From: Pseudomonas mangrovi
Lineage (GTDB): Bacteria > Pseudomonadota > Gammaproteobacteria > Pseudomonadales > Pseudomonadaceae
Assembly: GCF_003052585.1 (NCBI RefSeq)
Contig: NZ_QASN01000014.1
Location: 141,551 to 205,550 of the forward strand
Length of the DNA: 64,000 nt
Direction: 5' to 3'
Below the pieces are notes generated by a model that did no database searches, was not told where the DNA came from, and saw only the letters and a program-made list of their open reading frames with translations. The translations under genes and the position numbers were made by a program. Position 1 is the first letter of the stretch; each line of letters begins with the position of its first letter. Below, one piece after another: positions 15,764 to 27,865 of the stretch.

Positions 15764-17404
15764 TCAGCGCGGATACAGCGGTGGCAACTGACTGGTTTCG
15801 CTGCCTGGGGTTTGCGCGGTTTCCGGCGCTGGCAGGCTGCGTACCGCCTGCCACAGTGCGTCGCCCTGCCAGAGCTGGCCGATCTCGCTGTAGAGCGCAC
15901 CATTGAGGCCGTCGAGGGCGTCCGAGAGCGGCGCGTAACGCGCGGCCATCTCGGCGAGCGTCTCGGGAAACTGCCGGGCCCAGGCATCCAGGGCCTGGCG
16001 CGTGGCGTGGGGATCGTTGGCCTGGCAGGCACGCTTGATCTCGTCGAGCAGAGTGCGAGGGCTCGGCCCGCTCTGCGCGCTGCGCTGGACGGCCGGCTGG
16101 CGGCGGGCACGCCACCAGAGGGCGAAGCCAAGGAGGGTGCTGCAGGCCAGCAGCAGGTTGCCCAGCTGCCACGGCCAGAGCAGTACCTGCTCGACGTTCG
16201 TCGGCGGCTCGGGCGCGGCGCTGCGCGGGTCGTCCAGCTGCGGGTTGTCTGCCACATTGAGCGTGCGCGGCGCGAGTATCGCCCGTTCCAGACGGTCACT
16301 CTCGGTGTTCCACCAGAACAGTTCGACGTCCGGCAGGACGAAGCTGTCGCTGCGGGTGGGCACCAGCGCCAGGCTTTCCTCGCGGCTGCCGGTGATGCCG
16401 CCGTCACCCTGGCTGTCGTCCAGTCGCGGCTGATCCGGATAGTTGCGCAGGCCGGCGAGGTCCGGCTGTTTCAGCGGGGGCAGCTGGACGCTGGCCAGGC
16501 CCTCGGCGACCACCCGCAGGGTACGGGTCAGCGAGTCGCCGACCAGTAGCGCCTCGGGCGAAGGGTTCCAGCTCTCCTCCAGGGTCAGGCTGCGCGCCGG
16601 CAGCCAGGGCGCGCCCTGCGGGTATCCGGCCGGGATCGGCTTGACGGTCAGCGGAATCTGCGGCGAGCGGACCCGGGTCAGGGTGCCGGGGCGCGGGCCG
16701 AATGGATTGAGCTCGTTGCGGTTGCGCAGTACCGGCGTGGCACTGAACACCTGGGAGGGCAGGGTCAGCTGGCCGCTCTTGAGCGGGAATATCGCGTAGC
16801 GCAGCTCGATCACCCCATGTCGTACGCCATTGACGATCTGCTCGTAGGTGCGCGGCTCGCCGAGCTGTTCTACCCGCGCATCAGCGACCTGCAGCGGAGT
16901 AAGGCTGCTGTCGTCGTACAGCGACACCGAATGGAAGATGCGCAGGGTCAGCAGCGCCTGGGCTTGCACATAGACGCTTTCGCTATCCAGGCTGGCATCG
17001 ATGAAGATCGGTGCCAGGCTGCCGTCGCTCGCGCGTTCGGCGGCCACCACCTGCAAGGTGATGGCCTGGGTCTCGCGGTTGCCGACGCGCAGCGGCGGAA
17101 TCACCACGAAGCCCTGATTGCGTGGCTGCAGGGTGATGATCCAGCGGGTGACCACGCGGGTCTGGCCTTCCAGGGTGCTCAGGCGGTTGACCTGGCGGGT
17201 ACCCAATACGTCGAACAGCGGCTTGAGCGGTGCCAGGTCGAGCTTGTCGAACAGGGTGCCGTCGGGTGCCTCGAGGGTCAGCTCGACGGTTTCGTCGATG
17301 CCCAGGCGGTTGCGGTCGACACTGGCGATCAGCTCCTCCGCGCTGGCCGCCAGGGGCACCCAGGCGAGCAGCAGGGAAAACAGAAGGGCGGCCACGCGGC
17401 TCAT
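15764..17404 (-). CDS. batD: BatD-family protein
   Basis: A 546-aa protein with an N-terminal signal peptide (LPLAASAE-type cleavage, about residue 22), a long beta-rich periplasmic part and one membrane helix at about 412-430 before a 115-residue cytoplasmic tail. This layout and the opening ASVDRNRLGIDETVELTLE are those of BatD. Bat proteins are linked to aerotolerance and envelope stress, but the mechanism is unknown. It is the last gene of the MoxR-Bat operon; its start overlaps the preceding gene's stop by 4 bp. The tandem repeat array begins 43 bp past its stop. Confidence 0.85.
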   Translation of the reverse strand: MSRVAALLFSLLLAWVPLAASAEELIASVDRNRLGIDETVELTLEAPDGTLFDKLDLAPLKPLFDVLGTRQVNRLSTLEGQTRVVTRWIITLQPRNQGFVVIPPLRVGNRETQAITLQVVAAERASDGSLAPIFIDASLDSESVYVQAQALLTLRIFHSVSLYDDSSLTPLQVADARVEQLGEPRTYEQIVNGVRHGVIELRYAIFPLKSGQLTLPSQVFSATPVLRNRNELNPFGPRPGTLTRVRSPQIPLTVKPIPAGYPQGAPWLPARSLTLEESWNPSPEALLVGDSLTRTLRVVAEGLASVQLPPLKQPDLAGLRNYPDQPRLDDSQGDGGITGSREESLALVPTRSDSFVLPDVELFWWNTESDRLERAILAPRTLNVADNPQLDDPRSAAPEPPTNVEQVLLWPWQLGNLLLACSTLLGFALWWRARRQPAVQRSAQSGPSPRTLLDEIKRACQANDPHATRQALDAWARQFPETLAEMAARYAPLSDALDGLNGALYSEIGQLWQGDALWQAVRSLPAPETAQTPGSETSQLPPLYPR

Positions 17405-19131
17405 TGCGATTGCTCCTGACGCTGTTGCTGTTCGTACCAGAACTTGCGCCGCAGCAGCTCACCCGGATCGTCGGGGATCTGCCGCAGCCACTGCTCCTTG
17501 GCCTGCGTCTGTTCGACCGCCTGCTCGCTGTCGCTGCCGTCGCCCGCAGAGGCCTGGTCTGCCGGCTGCTCCGCTTGCTGCTCGGTTTGATCCGAGGGCT
17601 GGGGCGCCTGCTGTTCGGCTTCCTGGGTGTCGCCGTCGTCGCTGGGCGTGCCATCGGCATCGCTGGCCTGCTGTCCGCCGCGTTCGCCACCGGCGGTGCT
17701 GGCGCCTTCAGGCTCTGCCTGCTCCTGCGGTTCGGCGTCCTGCTCGCCGGACTGCTGCGAGTCCTGGCCAGCCTGGCGCTGGCGCAGCAGTTCCTCGACC
17801 AGCGCCTTGTTGCTGCGCGCTGCCTGTAGATCGGGATCACGTTCCAGCGCCTGCTCGTAGGCATCGATGGCGGCCTCCAGCTGGTCTGCACGCGCCAGGG
17901 CATTGGCGCGGTTGTAGTGGCCGCTGGCACTGTCATCGAGGGCAAAACGCTCCGCCGCCGCCGGATAGTCGCCGGCCAGGTACAGCGCATGGGCTTGACG
18001 CTGCGGGTCCTCGAAGCGATTGGCCGCCTCGGCCGGACGCTGCGCTTCCAGCAGGCGTTGACCCTGCTGTTCGCGGCGCAGCCAGAGGTCGTCGAGTTCG
18101 AATGCCTCGCCGGTGGGCGGTAGCAACAGCAGGGCCAGGCCGAACAGCCAGCCGCGGCGGCCGGCCGCCGCGGCCAGCAGCAACAGCGGCAGCAGCAGCC
18201 AGTGGCCCTGGTCGGCCCAGAGTGCCAGCAGGGTCGGCTCGCCCGAGGCGCGCAGCTCTCCGGCGGGCGCCAGCAGTCCGAGGTTGGCCAGGTCGCTGTC
18301 GTCGATGCGCAGGTTCTGGTAGCCGCCCCCCAGTTCGCTGGCAAAGCGCCGCAGGCCGGGGATGTCCAGGCGCGGCAACAGAATTGCGCCGTGCTCATCC
18401 TTGAGGAAGCCGCCGTCGTCGTTGACGATGGGTGCGCCCTGGGCGGTACCGACGCCGAGCAGGTCGAGTTGCTCGCGGCGGCCGCTCATGGTCGCGCGGA
18501 TGCCGGCGCGTTCCATTTCGCTCAGGCCGCCACTGATCAGCAGCACCCGGCCGCGCCCGGAAGCGCCCTGGTCGAGCAGCTGCAGGGCGCGTTGCAGAGC
18601 CAGGTCGGCGCGCTGGCCAGGCTCGGGCATGATCGATGGCTTGAGTGCTTCGAGCAGGTTGCTGGTGGTGGCCAGGTCGTCCGATAGCGGCACCAGGGTA
18701 TGTGCGCTACCGGCGTAGACCACCAGGGCGGTCTGCGCATCGCGGCGGGCTTCGAGCAGGTCGAGCAGCTTGCGCCGGCTCTGTTCCAGGCGCGTCGGCG
18801 GCGTATCGCTGGCGAGCATGCGCGGGGTCAGCTCGAGAATTGCCACCAGTGGCGCAACCGGCTTCATGTCGGGTTGCTCGATGCGCTGCCAGCTGGGGCC
18901 GAGCAGGGCCAGCAGGGCCAGGGTCCAGGCCAGACCGAGGACCACCCAGCGCAGCCTGCCGGCTTCGCCGCTGCCACCGCTGAGCAGGGTGGCATGGAAG
19001 GCCGCCGGCAGCAGCGTCTGCCAGCGACCGATACGCCGCTGGCGATGCCACAGACGCCAGAGCAGCCACGCCAGCAGCGGCAGTAGCAGCAGCCAGAACG
19101 GTCGCAGCCAGGTGGGCCAGAACTCGATCAT
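17401..19131 (-). CDS. BatB/BatC fusion: VWA domain plus TPR protein
   Basis: A 576-aa protein. Two N-terminal helices (about 9-26 and 62-80) precede a von Willebrand A domain at about 90-280, a third and fourth helix near 308-340, and a TPR-type region at about 380-440 (HYNRANALARADQLEAAIDA). A 110-residue Gln/Glu/Ser/Asp-rich low-complexity stretch follows, before a conserved end. The MIDAS motif DxSxS is replaced by LELTPRMLAS, so metal binding at the usual site is probably lost, unlike in the neighbouring BatA. The gene overlaps its neighbours on both sides by 4 bp. Confidence 0.85.
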   Translation of the reverse strand: MIEFWPTWLRPFWLLLLPLLAWLLWRLWHRQRRIGRWQTLLPAAFHATLLSGGSGEAGRLRWVVLGLAWTLALLALLGPSWQRIEQPDMKPVAPLVAILELTPRMLASDTPPTRLEQSRRKLLDLLEARRDAQTALVVYAGSAHTLVPLSDDLATTSNLLEALKPSIMPEPGQRADLALQRALQLLDQGASGRGRVLLISGGLSEMERAGIRATMSGRREQLDLLGVGTAQGAPIVNDDGGFLKDEHGAILLPRLDIPGLRRFASELGGGYQNLRIDDSDLANLGLLAPAGELRASGEPTLLALWADQGHWLLLPLLLLAAAAGRRGWLFGLALLLLPPTGEAFELDDLWLRREQQGQRLLEAQRPAEAANRFEDPQRQAHALYLAGDYPAAAERFALDDSASGHYNRANALARADQLEAAIDAYEQALERDPDLQAARSNKALVEELLRQRQAGQDSQQSGEQDAEPQEQAEPEGASTAGGERGGQQASDADGTPSDDGDTQEAEQQAPQPSDQTEQQAEQPADQASAGDGSDSEQAVEQTQAKEQWLRQIPDDPGELLRRKFWYEQQQRQEQSQ

Positions 19132-20147
19132 CGGCCCGCTCCCGGCCAGCGATAGCTGCGCTGGAACAGGCCGGGCCAGAGCTCGCCAATCGCCAGCAGC
19201 AGACTCAGCAGCAGGGCGCCGGTCAGCGGCCAGACATAGAGCGCACGGGTCTGCCGGGAGATGGTGCTCTGCTGTGCCACCGGTTCCAGCTCGTCGAGTG
19301 CCTGTTCGATCTGGATCAGTTCGGCAGCGTCACGGGCTCGGAAATACAGGCCGCCGGTGGCGTCGGCGATGGCGGTCAGGCCCGGCTCGTCGAGGTCCAG
19401 GCTCGGGCTCAGGCCGAGTATGCCGCGGACGCCGCGCTGGCTGGGGTCGGCGCCGATGCCGATGGTGTAGATGCGCACCTGCTCGTCGGCGGCCAGTTGC
19501 GCGGCGGTCAGCGGTTCCAGCTCGCCGCCGTTGCTGGCGCCATCGGTGATCAGTACCAGCACGCGACTGTCCGCCGGCCGCTCGCGCAGGCGTTTGACCG
19601 CCAGGCCGATGGCATCGCCGATGGCGGTGTTCTTGCCGGCGATACCGACCATGGCCTCGTCGAGCCAGATGCGTACGGTGCGCCGGTCGAAGGTCAGGGG
19701 CGACTGCAGGTAGGCCTGGCTGCCGAACAGGATCAGGCCGACGCGATCGCCACGACGGCCTTCGATGAAGTCGCCGAACAGTTGCTGGACCAGCGCCAGG
19801 CGAGTGACGGGACGGTCCTGCCAGCGCATGTCGGCGTAGGCCATGGAGCCGGACACATCGACCGCCAGCAGCAGGTCGCGGCCGCTGGCCGGTGTCGGCA
19901 GCGGATCGCCGACCCACTGCGGGCGTGCCGCGGCGCCGATCAGCAGCAGCCAGAGCAGCAGGAAGGGTGCCTGGCGCCGCCAGGACGGCAGACGCACGCT
20001 GGCGCGGCGCCCGGCGAGCTGTTCCAGGTCCTCGAGAAACGCGACCTTGAGCGCGGGCTCGCCGCTGTCGGCCGGCGGCAGCAGCCAGCGCAACAGCCAG
20101 GGCAGCGGCAGCAGGGCGAAGACCCAGGGCCAGGCGAATTCAAACAT
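19128..20147 (-). CDS. batA: BatA: VWA-domain membrane protein
   Basis: A 339-aa protein starting at 20147 (MFEFAWPWVFALLPLPWLL); upstream codons in frame lack family resemblance and overlap the DUF4381 gene. Two N-terminal helices (about 6-21 and 55-70) and one C-terminal helix (about 308-325) flank a von Willebrand A domain with an intact MIDAS, DVSGS at about 92-96, plus the downstream Thr and Asp segments (NTAIGDAIGL, ITDGASNGG). Such domains bind Mg2+ and mediate protein contacts at the inner membrane. Confidence 0.9.
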   Translation of the reverse strand: MFEFAWPWVFALLPLPWLLRWLLPPADSGEPALKVAFLEDLEQLAGRRASVRLPSWRRQAPFLLLWLLLIGAAARPQWVGDPLPTPASGRDLLLAVDVSGSMAYADMRWQDRPVTRLALVQQLFGDFIEGRRGDRVGLILFGSQAYLQSPLTFDRRTVRIWLDEAMVGIAGKNTAIGDAIGLAVKRLRERPADSRVLVLITDGASNGGELEPLTAAQLAADEQVRIYTIGIGADPSQRGVRGILGLSPSLDLDEPGLTAIADATGGLYFRARDAAELIQIEQALDELEPVAQQSTISRQTRALYVWPLTGALLLSLLLAIGELWPGLFQRSYRWPGAGR

Positions 20148-20630
20148 GCTTGCGAATCCAGATCGCCACGGCCTGGTCGAGGGCTTCGACGGACTTGTCG
20201 TCGAGGCTGCAATGGCCGCGATAGGCACCTTCGACCAGGATCATCCAGCGGGTCAGGCCGGCGGCGGGGCAGCGGCTGTCGAGAAAGGCCAGCCAGGCCC
20301 GGCCGCTGAGTGTGTGGCTGTTGCTGTCCGGATACTGCGCGCGGCACAGGCGCTTGAGCAGGGCGTTGAGCTGTTGTAGCCAGAGGGTCGCCGAGGCGCC
20401 GCCCCAGGGCTTGGCCAGTTGTTCGAGTTCCGCCAGTGCGGCCTGGCGCAGCGGATCGAGCACGACCTGTTGCGGGCGGCGGCGACGCCGTTGCAGCAGA
20501 CGCTGCAGCATCAGCCAGGCGGCCCAGCCCAGCAGCGGAAGCAGCACGGCGAGCAGCCACCAGCCGGGTGCCGGTGGCCACCAGCCCGGCGGCGGCGGGG
20601 CGATCAGCGGTTCCAGACGCTCGAGCGGAT

Positions 20631-20634
<4 letters not shown>
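20140..20634 (-). CDS. DUF4381 membrane protein of the Bat operon
   Basis: A 164-aa protein with a proline/tryptophan-rich start (APPPPGWWPPAPGWWLL), one membrane helix at about 24-44, a basic stretch RRRRR after it, and a cytoplasmic helical domain. Proteins of this family sit between the DUF58 and VWA genes in MoxR-Bat operons; the function is unknown. It overlaps both neighbours. Confidence 0.85.
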
Positions 20635-22604
<1,970 letters not shown>

Positions 22605-22792
22605 CGGGCTTCCCGGCAGTGAGGCAGGTGTCGCCGTGCATGCGGCGACTTTTTCGGATCGCGACACTTTAATGCAAGAGAGGCTACCTAGACTAACGTT
22701 GAACATCAGCAATGCGCGGCCTGTCGAGTATTCTGCCGCCGACGCCCTGCGCCGGCGCCGCGCCTTTTCCCCTTCGCCGAACGGAGTCAGTC

Positions 22793-25700
22793 ATGGAGTT
22801 CTTCACAGCCACCAGCAAGGCCGAGTTTCTGCAACAGTTGCAGGCCGCGCTGGAAGCCCAGGTCGAGGTTCCGGCGCGTCAGGGGCTGGCCCGTTTCGCA
22901 GCTCGCTTCCACGGCATGGCGCCGCTCGACGAGCTGCGCCAGCGGCGCCGAGCCGATCTGCTCGGCTGCACCCTGTCGGCCTGGCGACTGCTGCAGCACT
23001 TCCTTGCCGACCAGCCGCAGGTGCGGGTCTACAACCCGGACTACGAGCGCAACGGCTGGCAGTCGGTGCACAGCGTGGTGGAAATCCTCCACCCGGACAT
23101 GCCCTTCCTGGTCGACTCGGTACGCATCGAGCTCAAGCGCCAGGGGCACTCCATCCACACCCTGCAGAGCAGCGTGCTGAGCGTGCAGCGCGACGCCGCC
23201 GGCAATCTGCTGGAACTGCTCGAGGAACCCCGGCCGGAGGCCTCGCGCGAAGCGCTGATCTACCTGGAAATCGACCGCTGCGCGCCAGGTGCGGCGCTGC
23301 ATGCGCTGGAGCGTGCGCTGCGCGAGGTGCTCGACGAGGTGCGCCTGGTGGTGGCCGACTTCGCGCCGATGCGCGAGCAGTTGCGCGCCCATCGCGAGCG
23401 CCTGCCAGCGACGGTCGAAGATGCCGCGGTGCAGGAGGTGCGCGCCTTCCTCGACTGGCTGCTGGATGATCACTTCACCTTCCTCGGCTACGAGGAATTC
23501 GAGCTGCGCGAGGACGAGCAGGGCACGCTGATCGAGTACCGCCAGGACTCGTTGCTGGGCCTGTCGCGGCGGCTGCGCGGCGATCTGCCGGAGAGCGAAC
23601 GACGCATCGACCCACTGGCCAACAGCTACCTGCGTGAGCCACTGGGGCTGTCGTTCGCCAAGGCCGGCCAGCCCAGTCGGGTGCATCGCCCGGCCTACCC
23701 GGATTTCGTCTCGCTGCGCGAGCTCGACGAGCAGGGCCAGGTGCGACGCGAATACCGCTTCATGGGGCTGTACACCTCGCGGGTGTACATCGACAGCGTG
23801 CGCAGCATTCCCTTCATTCGCGGCAAGGTCGAACAGATCATCCAGCGCGCAGGTTTCGATGCCTCCGGGCATCTGGCCCGCGAGCTCGAGCAGATTCTCG
23901 AGGTGCTGCCGCGTGACGACCTGTTCCAGACGCCGCTCGACGAGCTGTTCCAGACCGTCACCAGCATCCTGCAGATCCAGGAACGCAATCTGCTGCGGCT
24001 GTTCCTGCGCAAGGACCCCTACGGACGTTTCGTCTACTGCCTGGCCTACGTGCCGCGTGACCTCTACTCGACCGAGACCCGGTTGAAGATCCAGCAGATC
24101 CTCATGGCCCGCCTGGGTGCCAGCGACTGCGAGTTCTGGACCTACTTTTCCGAATCGGTGCTGGCGCGGGTGCAGTTCATTCTGCCGGTGGACCCGGCCA
24201 CGCCGTTGCAGATCGATGCTGCGCTGCTGCAGCAGGAAGTGGCGCAGGCCTGCCGCTCGTGGCAGGACGACTACGCCAGCCTGATCGTCGAGCGCTTCGG
24301 CGAGGCCCGTGGCACGCAGCTGCTCGGCGAGTTTCCGCAGGGCTTCCCGGCCGGCTACAGCGAGCGTTTCGCCGCGCATTCGGCGGTGGTCGACATGCAG
24401 CACCTGGGCAGCCTCGACGATGAGCATCGCCTGGTGATGAGCTTCTACCAGCCGCTCAGCCAGGAGAGTCGGCGTCTGCACTGCAAGCTCTACCACGCCG
24501 ACTCGCCTCTGGCGCTATCCGATGTGCTGCCGATTCTGGAGAACCTCGGTCTGCGCGTGCTGGGCGAGTTTCCCTTCCGCCTGCGGCGTGTCGATGGCCG
24601 CGAATTCTGGATCCACGACTTCGCCTTCACCCATGCCGAAGGCCTGGAGCTGGACCTGCAGCAGCTCAACGACACCCTGCAGGAGGCGTTCATCCGCATC
24701 GTCGGCGCTGAGGCCGAGAACGACGCCTTCAACCGCCTGGTGCTGACTGCCAGCATGCACTGGCGCGACGTGGCGCTGCTGCGCGCCTACGCGCGCTATC
24801 TGAAGCAGATTCGCCTGGGCTTCGACCTGGGCTACATCGCCAGCGCACTGCTCAATCATGTCGATATCGCCCGTGAGCTGGTGCGCCTTTTTCGCACCCG
24901 CTTCTACCTTGCGCGCAAGCTGTCGGCCGAGGATCTGCAAGACAAGCAACAGCGTCTGGAACAGGCGATTCTTGCCGCCCTGGACAAGGTCGCGGTACTC
25001 AACGAGGACCGCATCCTGCGGCGTTATCTGGACCTGATCAAGGCAACCCTGCGCAGCAATTTCTATCAGCCGGACGAGGCGGGCAGACTGAAGAGCTACT
25101 TCAGCTTCAAGTTCGACCCCCGGCAGATTCCGGAGATGCCGCGCCCGGTGCCGCGCTACGAGATATTCGTCTACTCGCCACGGGTCGAAGGCGTGCATCT
25201 GCGCGGCGGCAAGGTCGCCCGCGGCGGCTTGCGCTGGTCCGACCGCGAGGAGGATTTCCGCACCGAGGTGCTCGGCCTGGTCAAGGCGCAGCAGGTGAAG
25301 AACGCGGTCATCGTGCCGGTCGGCGCCAAGGGCGGCTTCGTGCCGCGACGCCTGCCGGCGGGCGGCTCGCGTGACGAGATCCAGGCCGAGGCGATCGCCT
25401 GCTACCGGATATTCGTCAGCGGCCTGCTGGACATCACCGACAACCTCAGGGAAGGCAAGGTGTTGCCGCCCAGCGGGGTGGTTCGCCACGACGAGGACGA
25501 TCCCTACCTGGTGGTCGCCGCCGACAAGGGTACGGCGAGCTTCTCCGACATCGCCAACGGCATCGCCAGCGAATACGACTTCTGGCTTGGCGATGCCTTC
25601 GCCTCCGGCGGGTCGGCCGGTTACGACCACAAGAAGATGGGCATCACCGCGCGCGGTGGCTGGGTTTCGGTGCAGCGGCATTTCCGCGAGCGCGGCATCG

Positions 25701-27646
25701 ATGTGCAGCGCGACCCGGTGACGGTGATCGGCATCGGCGACATGGCCGGCGACGTCTTCGGCAATGGCCTGCTGCTGTCGCAGAGCGTGCGCCTGGTGGC
25801 GGCCTTCAACCATCAGCACATCTTCATCGACCCTGATCCGGACCCGGCGCGCAGCTTCGCCGAACGCCGGCGGCTGTTCGATCTGCCGCGCTCGAGCTGG
25901 CGCGACTACGATGCCAGCCTGATCTCCGCGGGTGGCGGGGTGTTCGAGCGCAGCGCCAAGCGCGTCGAGATCAGCGCGCAGATGCGCGAGCGTTTCGACA
26001 TCGCCGCTGCTCAGCTGACCCCGACCGAGCTGATCAGCGCGCTGTTGCGCGCGCCGGTCGATCTGCTCTGGAACGGGGGCATCGGCACCTACATCAAGGC
26101 CAGCGGCGAGTCGCACGCGGACGTCGGCGACAAGGCCAACGATGCACTGCGGGTCAACGGCAGCGAGGTGCGCGCCAGGGTCATCGGCGAAGGCGGCAAC
26201 CTCGGCATGACCCAGCTTGGGCGCGTGGAGTACGCGCTGTCCGGCGGCGCCAGCAATACCGATTTCATCGACAACGCCGGTGGCGTCGACTGCTCGGACC
26301 ACGAGGTCAACATCAAGATCCTGCTCAACGAGGTGGTTGCCAGCGGCGACATGACGCTCAAGCAGCGCAATCAGTTGCTGGCGGCGATGACCGATGAAGT
26401 CTCGACTCTGGTCCTGGCCAACAACTACAAGCAGACTCAGGCGCTGTCGATTGCCGAGCGTCGCGCGCGCGAGCGTCAGGGCGAGTACAAGCGCCTGATC
26501 GCGGCGCTCGAGGCCAGTGGCGGGCTGGACCGGGCACTTGAATTCCTGCCAGGCGACGAGGCCCTGGCCGAGCGCGCCGCCAACGGCCACGGGCTTACCC
26601 GTCCGGAGCTGTCGGTACTGATCTCCTACAGCAAGATCGATCTGAAGGTGGCTCTGCTGCGCTCGGCGCTGCCCGACGACGCCTATCTGGCGGCGGAAAT
26701 GGAAACGGCGTTCCCGCCGCGGCTGGCGAAGCAGCAACGGGCAGCCATGCGTCGGCATCGTCTGCGCCGCGAGATCATCGCCACCCAGTTGGCCAACGAC
26801 CTGGTCAATCACATGGGCATCACTTTCGTGCAGCGGCTCAAGGAGTCGACCGGCATGGGCGAGGCGGCCATCGCCCATGCCTACGTCGTGGTTCGCGATC
26901 TGTTCCGCCTGCCGTACTGGTGGGCACAGATCGAAACACTCGATTACCAGCTGCCGGCCGACCTGCAGCTGGGCCTGATGGAAGAACTGATGCGCCTGGG
27001 ACGCCGCGCCACCCGCTGGTTCCTGCGCAACCGCCGTAGCGAACCACTGGATGCGGCGCGGGCGATGGCCCATTTCGCGCCGCATGTGGCGAGCCTGGGC
27101 GAACGCCTCGACGAGCTGCTCGAAGGGCCGCCGCGGGAACAGTGGCTGGCGCGCTACCAGGGCTATGTCGAGGCCGGGGTGCCGGAGAGCCTGGCGCGGA
27201 TGGTCGCCGGTGCCAGTCATCTGTACACCCTGCTGGCGGTGATCGATGCTGCGGATACCACCGGCTGCGAGCCACTGGAGGTCGCGGCCGCCTACTTCGC
27301 CGTGGGCAGCGCGCTGGACCTGAACTGGTACCACCAGCAGATCACTTCGCTGGCCGTCGAGAACAACTGGCAGGCGCTGGCACGCGAGGCCTATCGCGAC
27401 GATCTGGAGTGGCAGCAGCGGGCCATCACCGTCTCCATCCTGCGCATGCTGGCTGCGGCCGACATCGAGGCACGCCTGGCCTTGTGGCTGGAGCAGCAGA
27501 CACAACTGGTCGAGCGCTGGCGCGGGATGCTCTCGGAGCTGCGTTCAGCAAGCGGTACCGATTATGCGATGTACGCAGTGGCCAATCGCGAGCTGCTCGA
27601 CCTGGCGCAGAGCGCTGCCCTCTGCGAGGGGCGTACGCCGGGCTGA
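22793..27646 (+). CDS. gdhB: NAD-specific glutamate dehydrogenase, large type
   Basis: A 1617-aa enzyme of the 180-kDa class that converts glutamate to 2-oxoglutarate and ammonia with NAD. The length matches the P. aeruginosa GdhB of about 1620 aa. The start at 22793 follows CGGAG; an open frame upstream is not used. The long N-terminal region (1-700) has the ACT-like regulatory segments. The catalytic core carries KVARGGLRWSDREEDFRTEV and VGAKGGFVPRR with the active-site lysine, then GIGDMAGDVFGNG for the dinucleotide region. It probably feeds arginine and glutamate catabolism. No operon partner is seen; it is divergent from the MoxR operon. Confidence 0.95.
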   Translation: MEFFTATSKAEFLQQLQAALEAQVEVPARQGLARFAARFHGMAPLDELRQRRRADLLGCTLSAWRLLQHFLADQPQVRVYNPDYERNGWQSVHSVVEILHPDMPFLVDSVRIELKRQGHSIHTLQSSVLSVQRDAAGNLLELLEEPRPEASREALIYLEIDRCAPGAALHALERALREVLDEVRLVVADFAPMREQLRAHRERLPATVEDAAVQEVRAFLDWLLDDHFTFLGYEEFELREDEQGTLIEYRQDSLLGLSRRLRGDLPESERRIDPLANSYLREPLGLSFAKAGQPSRVHRPAYPDFVSLRELDEQGQVRREYRFMGLYTSRVYIDSVRSIPFIRGKVEQIIQRAGFDASGHLARELEQILEVLPRDDLFQTPLDELFQTVTSILQIQERNLLRLFLRKDPYGRFVYCLAYVPRDLYSTETRLKIQQILMARLGASDCEFWTYFSESVLARVQFILPVDPATPLQIDAALLQQEVAQACRSWQDDYASLIVERFGEARGTQLLGEFPQGFPAGYSERFAAHSAVVDMQHLGSLDDEHRLVMSFYQPLSQESRRLHCKLYHADSPLALSDVLPILENLGLRVLGEFPFRLRRVDGREFWIHDFAFTHAEGLELDLQQLNDTLQEAFIRIVGAEAENDAFNRLVLTASMHWRDVALLRAYARYLKQIRLGFDLGYIASALLNHVDIARELVRLFRTRFYLARKLSAEDLQDKQQRLEQAILAALDKVAVLNEDRILRRYLDLIKATLRSNFYQPDEAGRLKSYFSFKFDPRQIPEMPRPVPRYEIFVYSPRVEGVHLRGGKVARGGLRWSDREEDFRTEVLGLVKAQQVKNAVIVPVGAKGGFVPRRLPAGGSRDEIQAEAIACYRIFVSGLLDITDNLREGKVLPPSGVVRHDEDDPYLVVAADKGTASFSDIANGIASEYDFWLGDAFASGGSAGYDHKKMGITARGGWVSVQRHFRERGIDVQRDPVTVIGIGDMAGDVFGNGLLLSQSVRLVAAFNHQHIFIDPDPDPARSFAERRRLFDLPRSSWRDYDASLISAGGGVFERSAKRVEISAQMRERFDIAAAQLTPTELISALLRAPVDLLWNGGIGTYIKASGESHADVGDKANDALRVNGSEVRARVIGEGGNLGMTQLGRVEYALSGGASNTDFIDNAGGVDCSDHEVNIKILLNEVVASGDMTLKQRNQLLAAMTDEVSTLVLANNYKQTQALSIAERRARERQGEYKRLIAALEASGGLDRALEFLPGDEALAERAANGHGLTRPELSVLISYSKIDLKVALLRSALPDDAYLAAEMETAFPPRLAKQQRAAMRRHRLRREIIATQLANDLVNHMGITFVQRLKESTGMGEAAIAHAYVVVRDLFRLPYWWAQIETLDYQLPADLQLGLMEELMRLGRRATRWFLRNRRSEPLDAARAMAHFAPHVASLGERLDELLEGPPREQWLARYQGYVEAGVPESLARMVAGASHLYTLLAVIDAADTTGCEPLEVAAAYFAVGSALDLNWYHQQITSLAVENNWQALAREAYRDDLEWQQRAITVSILRMLAAADIEARLALWLEQQTQLVERWRGMLSELRSASGTDYAMYAVANRELLDLAQSAALCEGRTPG

Positions 27647-27691
27647 GCGTTGCCTCTGCTTCATGATTGGCGTTACGCAATCACCAGACAT

Positions 27692-27758
27692 GTTGGGCCT
27701 CGCGTTGCTCGGCGCCAACCTACGGGTTGCGGTCGTAGGTTGGGCCGCCAGGCCCAAC
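27692..27758. repeat. Intergenic GTTGGGCCTCGCG / GGCCCAAC repeat
   Basis: The 67-bp block opens with GTTGGGCCTCGCGTTGCTCG and the following GCGCCAACCTAC, then has GTAGGTTGGGCCGCCAGGCCCAAC as an inverted partner, so it can fold. Its first 32 bases match 36772-36803 at all but one position. It occupies most of the 219-bp gap between gdhB and the patatin gene; nothing else is seen there. Confidence 0.7.
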
Positions 27759-27865
27759 GGTCCGTGTCGGTGGCGCCGTTGACGCCTGGACTGTCCCTGC
27801 GTGTCGACAGTGCGTCGCTGAGCCTTCCGGTTGCAAGGTGAAGCCGGGCGCCATCGTCTCGCTGG

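Noticed and set aside
15125-16549. 474-aa open frame on the plus strand and its minus-strand counterpart through the repeat array
   Set aside because: They read through the tandem hairpin repeats and antisense to batD; sequence repeats itself and has no ribosome site.
24515-27505. 996-aa open frame antisense to gdhB
   Set aside because: Long antisense frames are expected in high-GC genes; no recognisable domain, and gdhB motifs on the other strand are intact.
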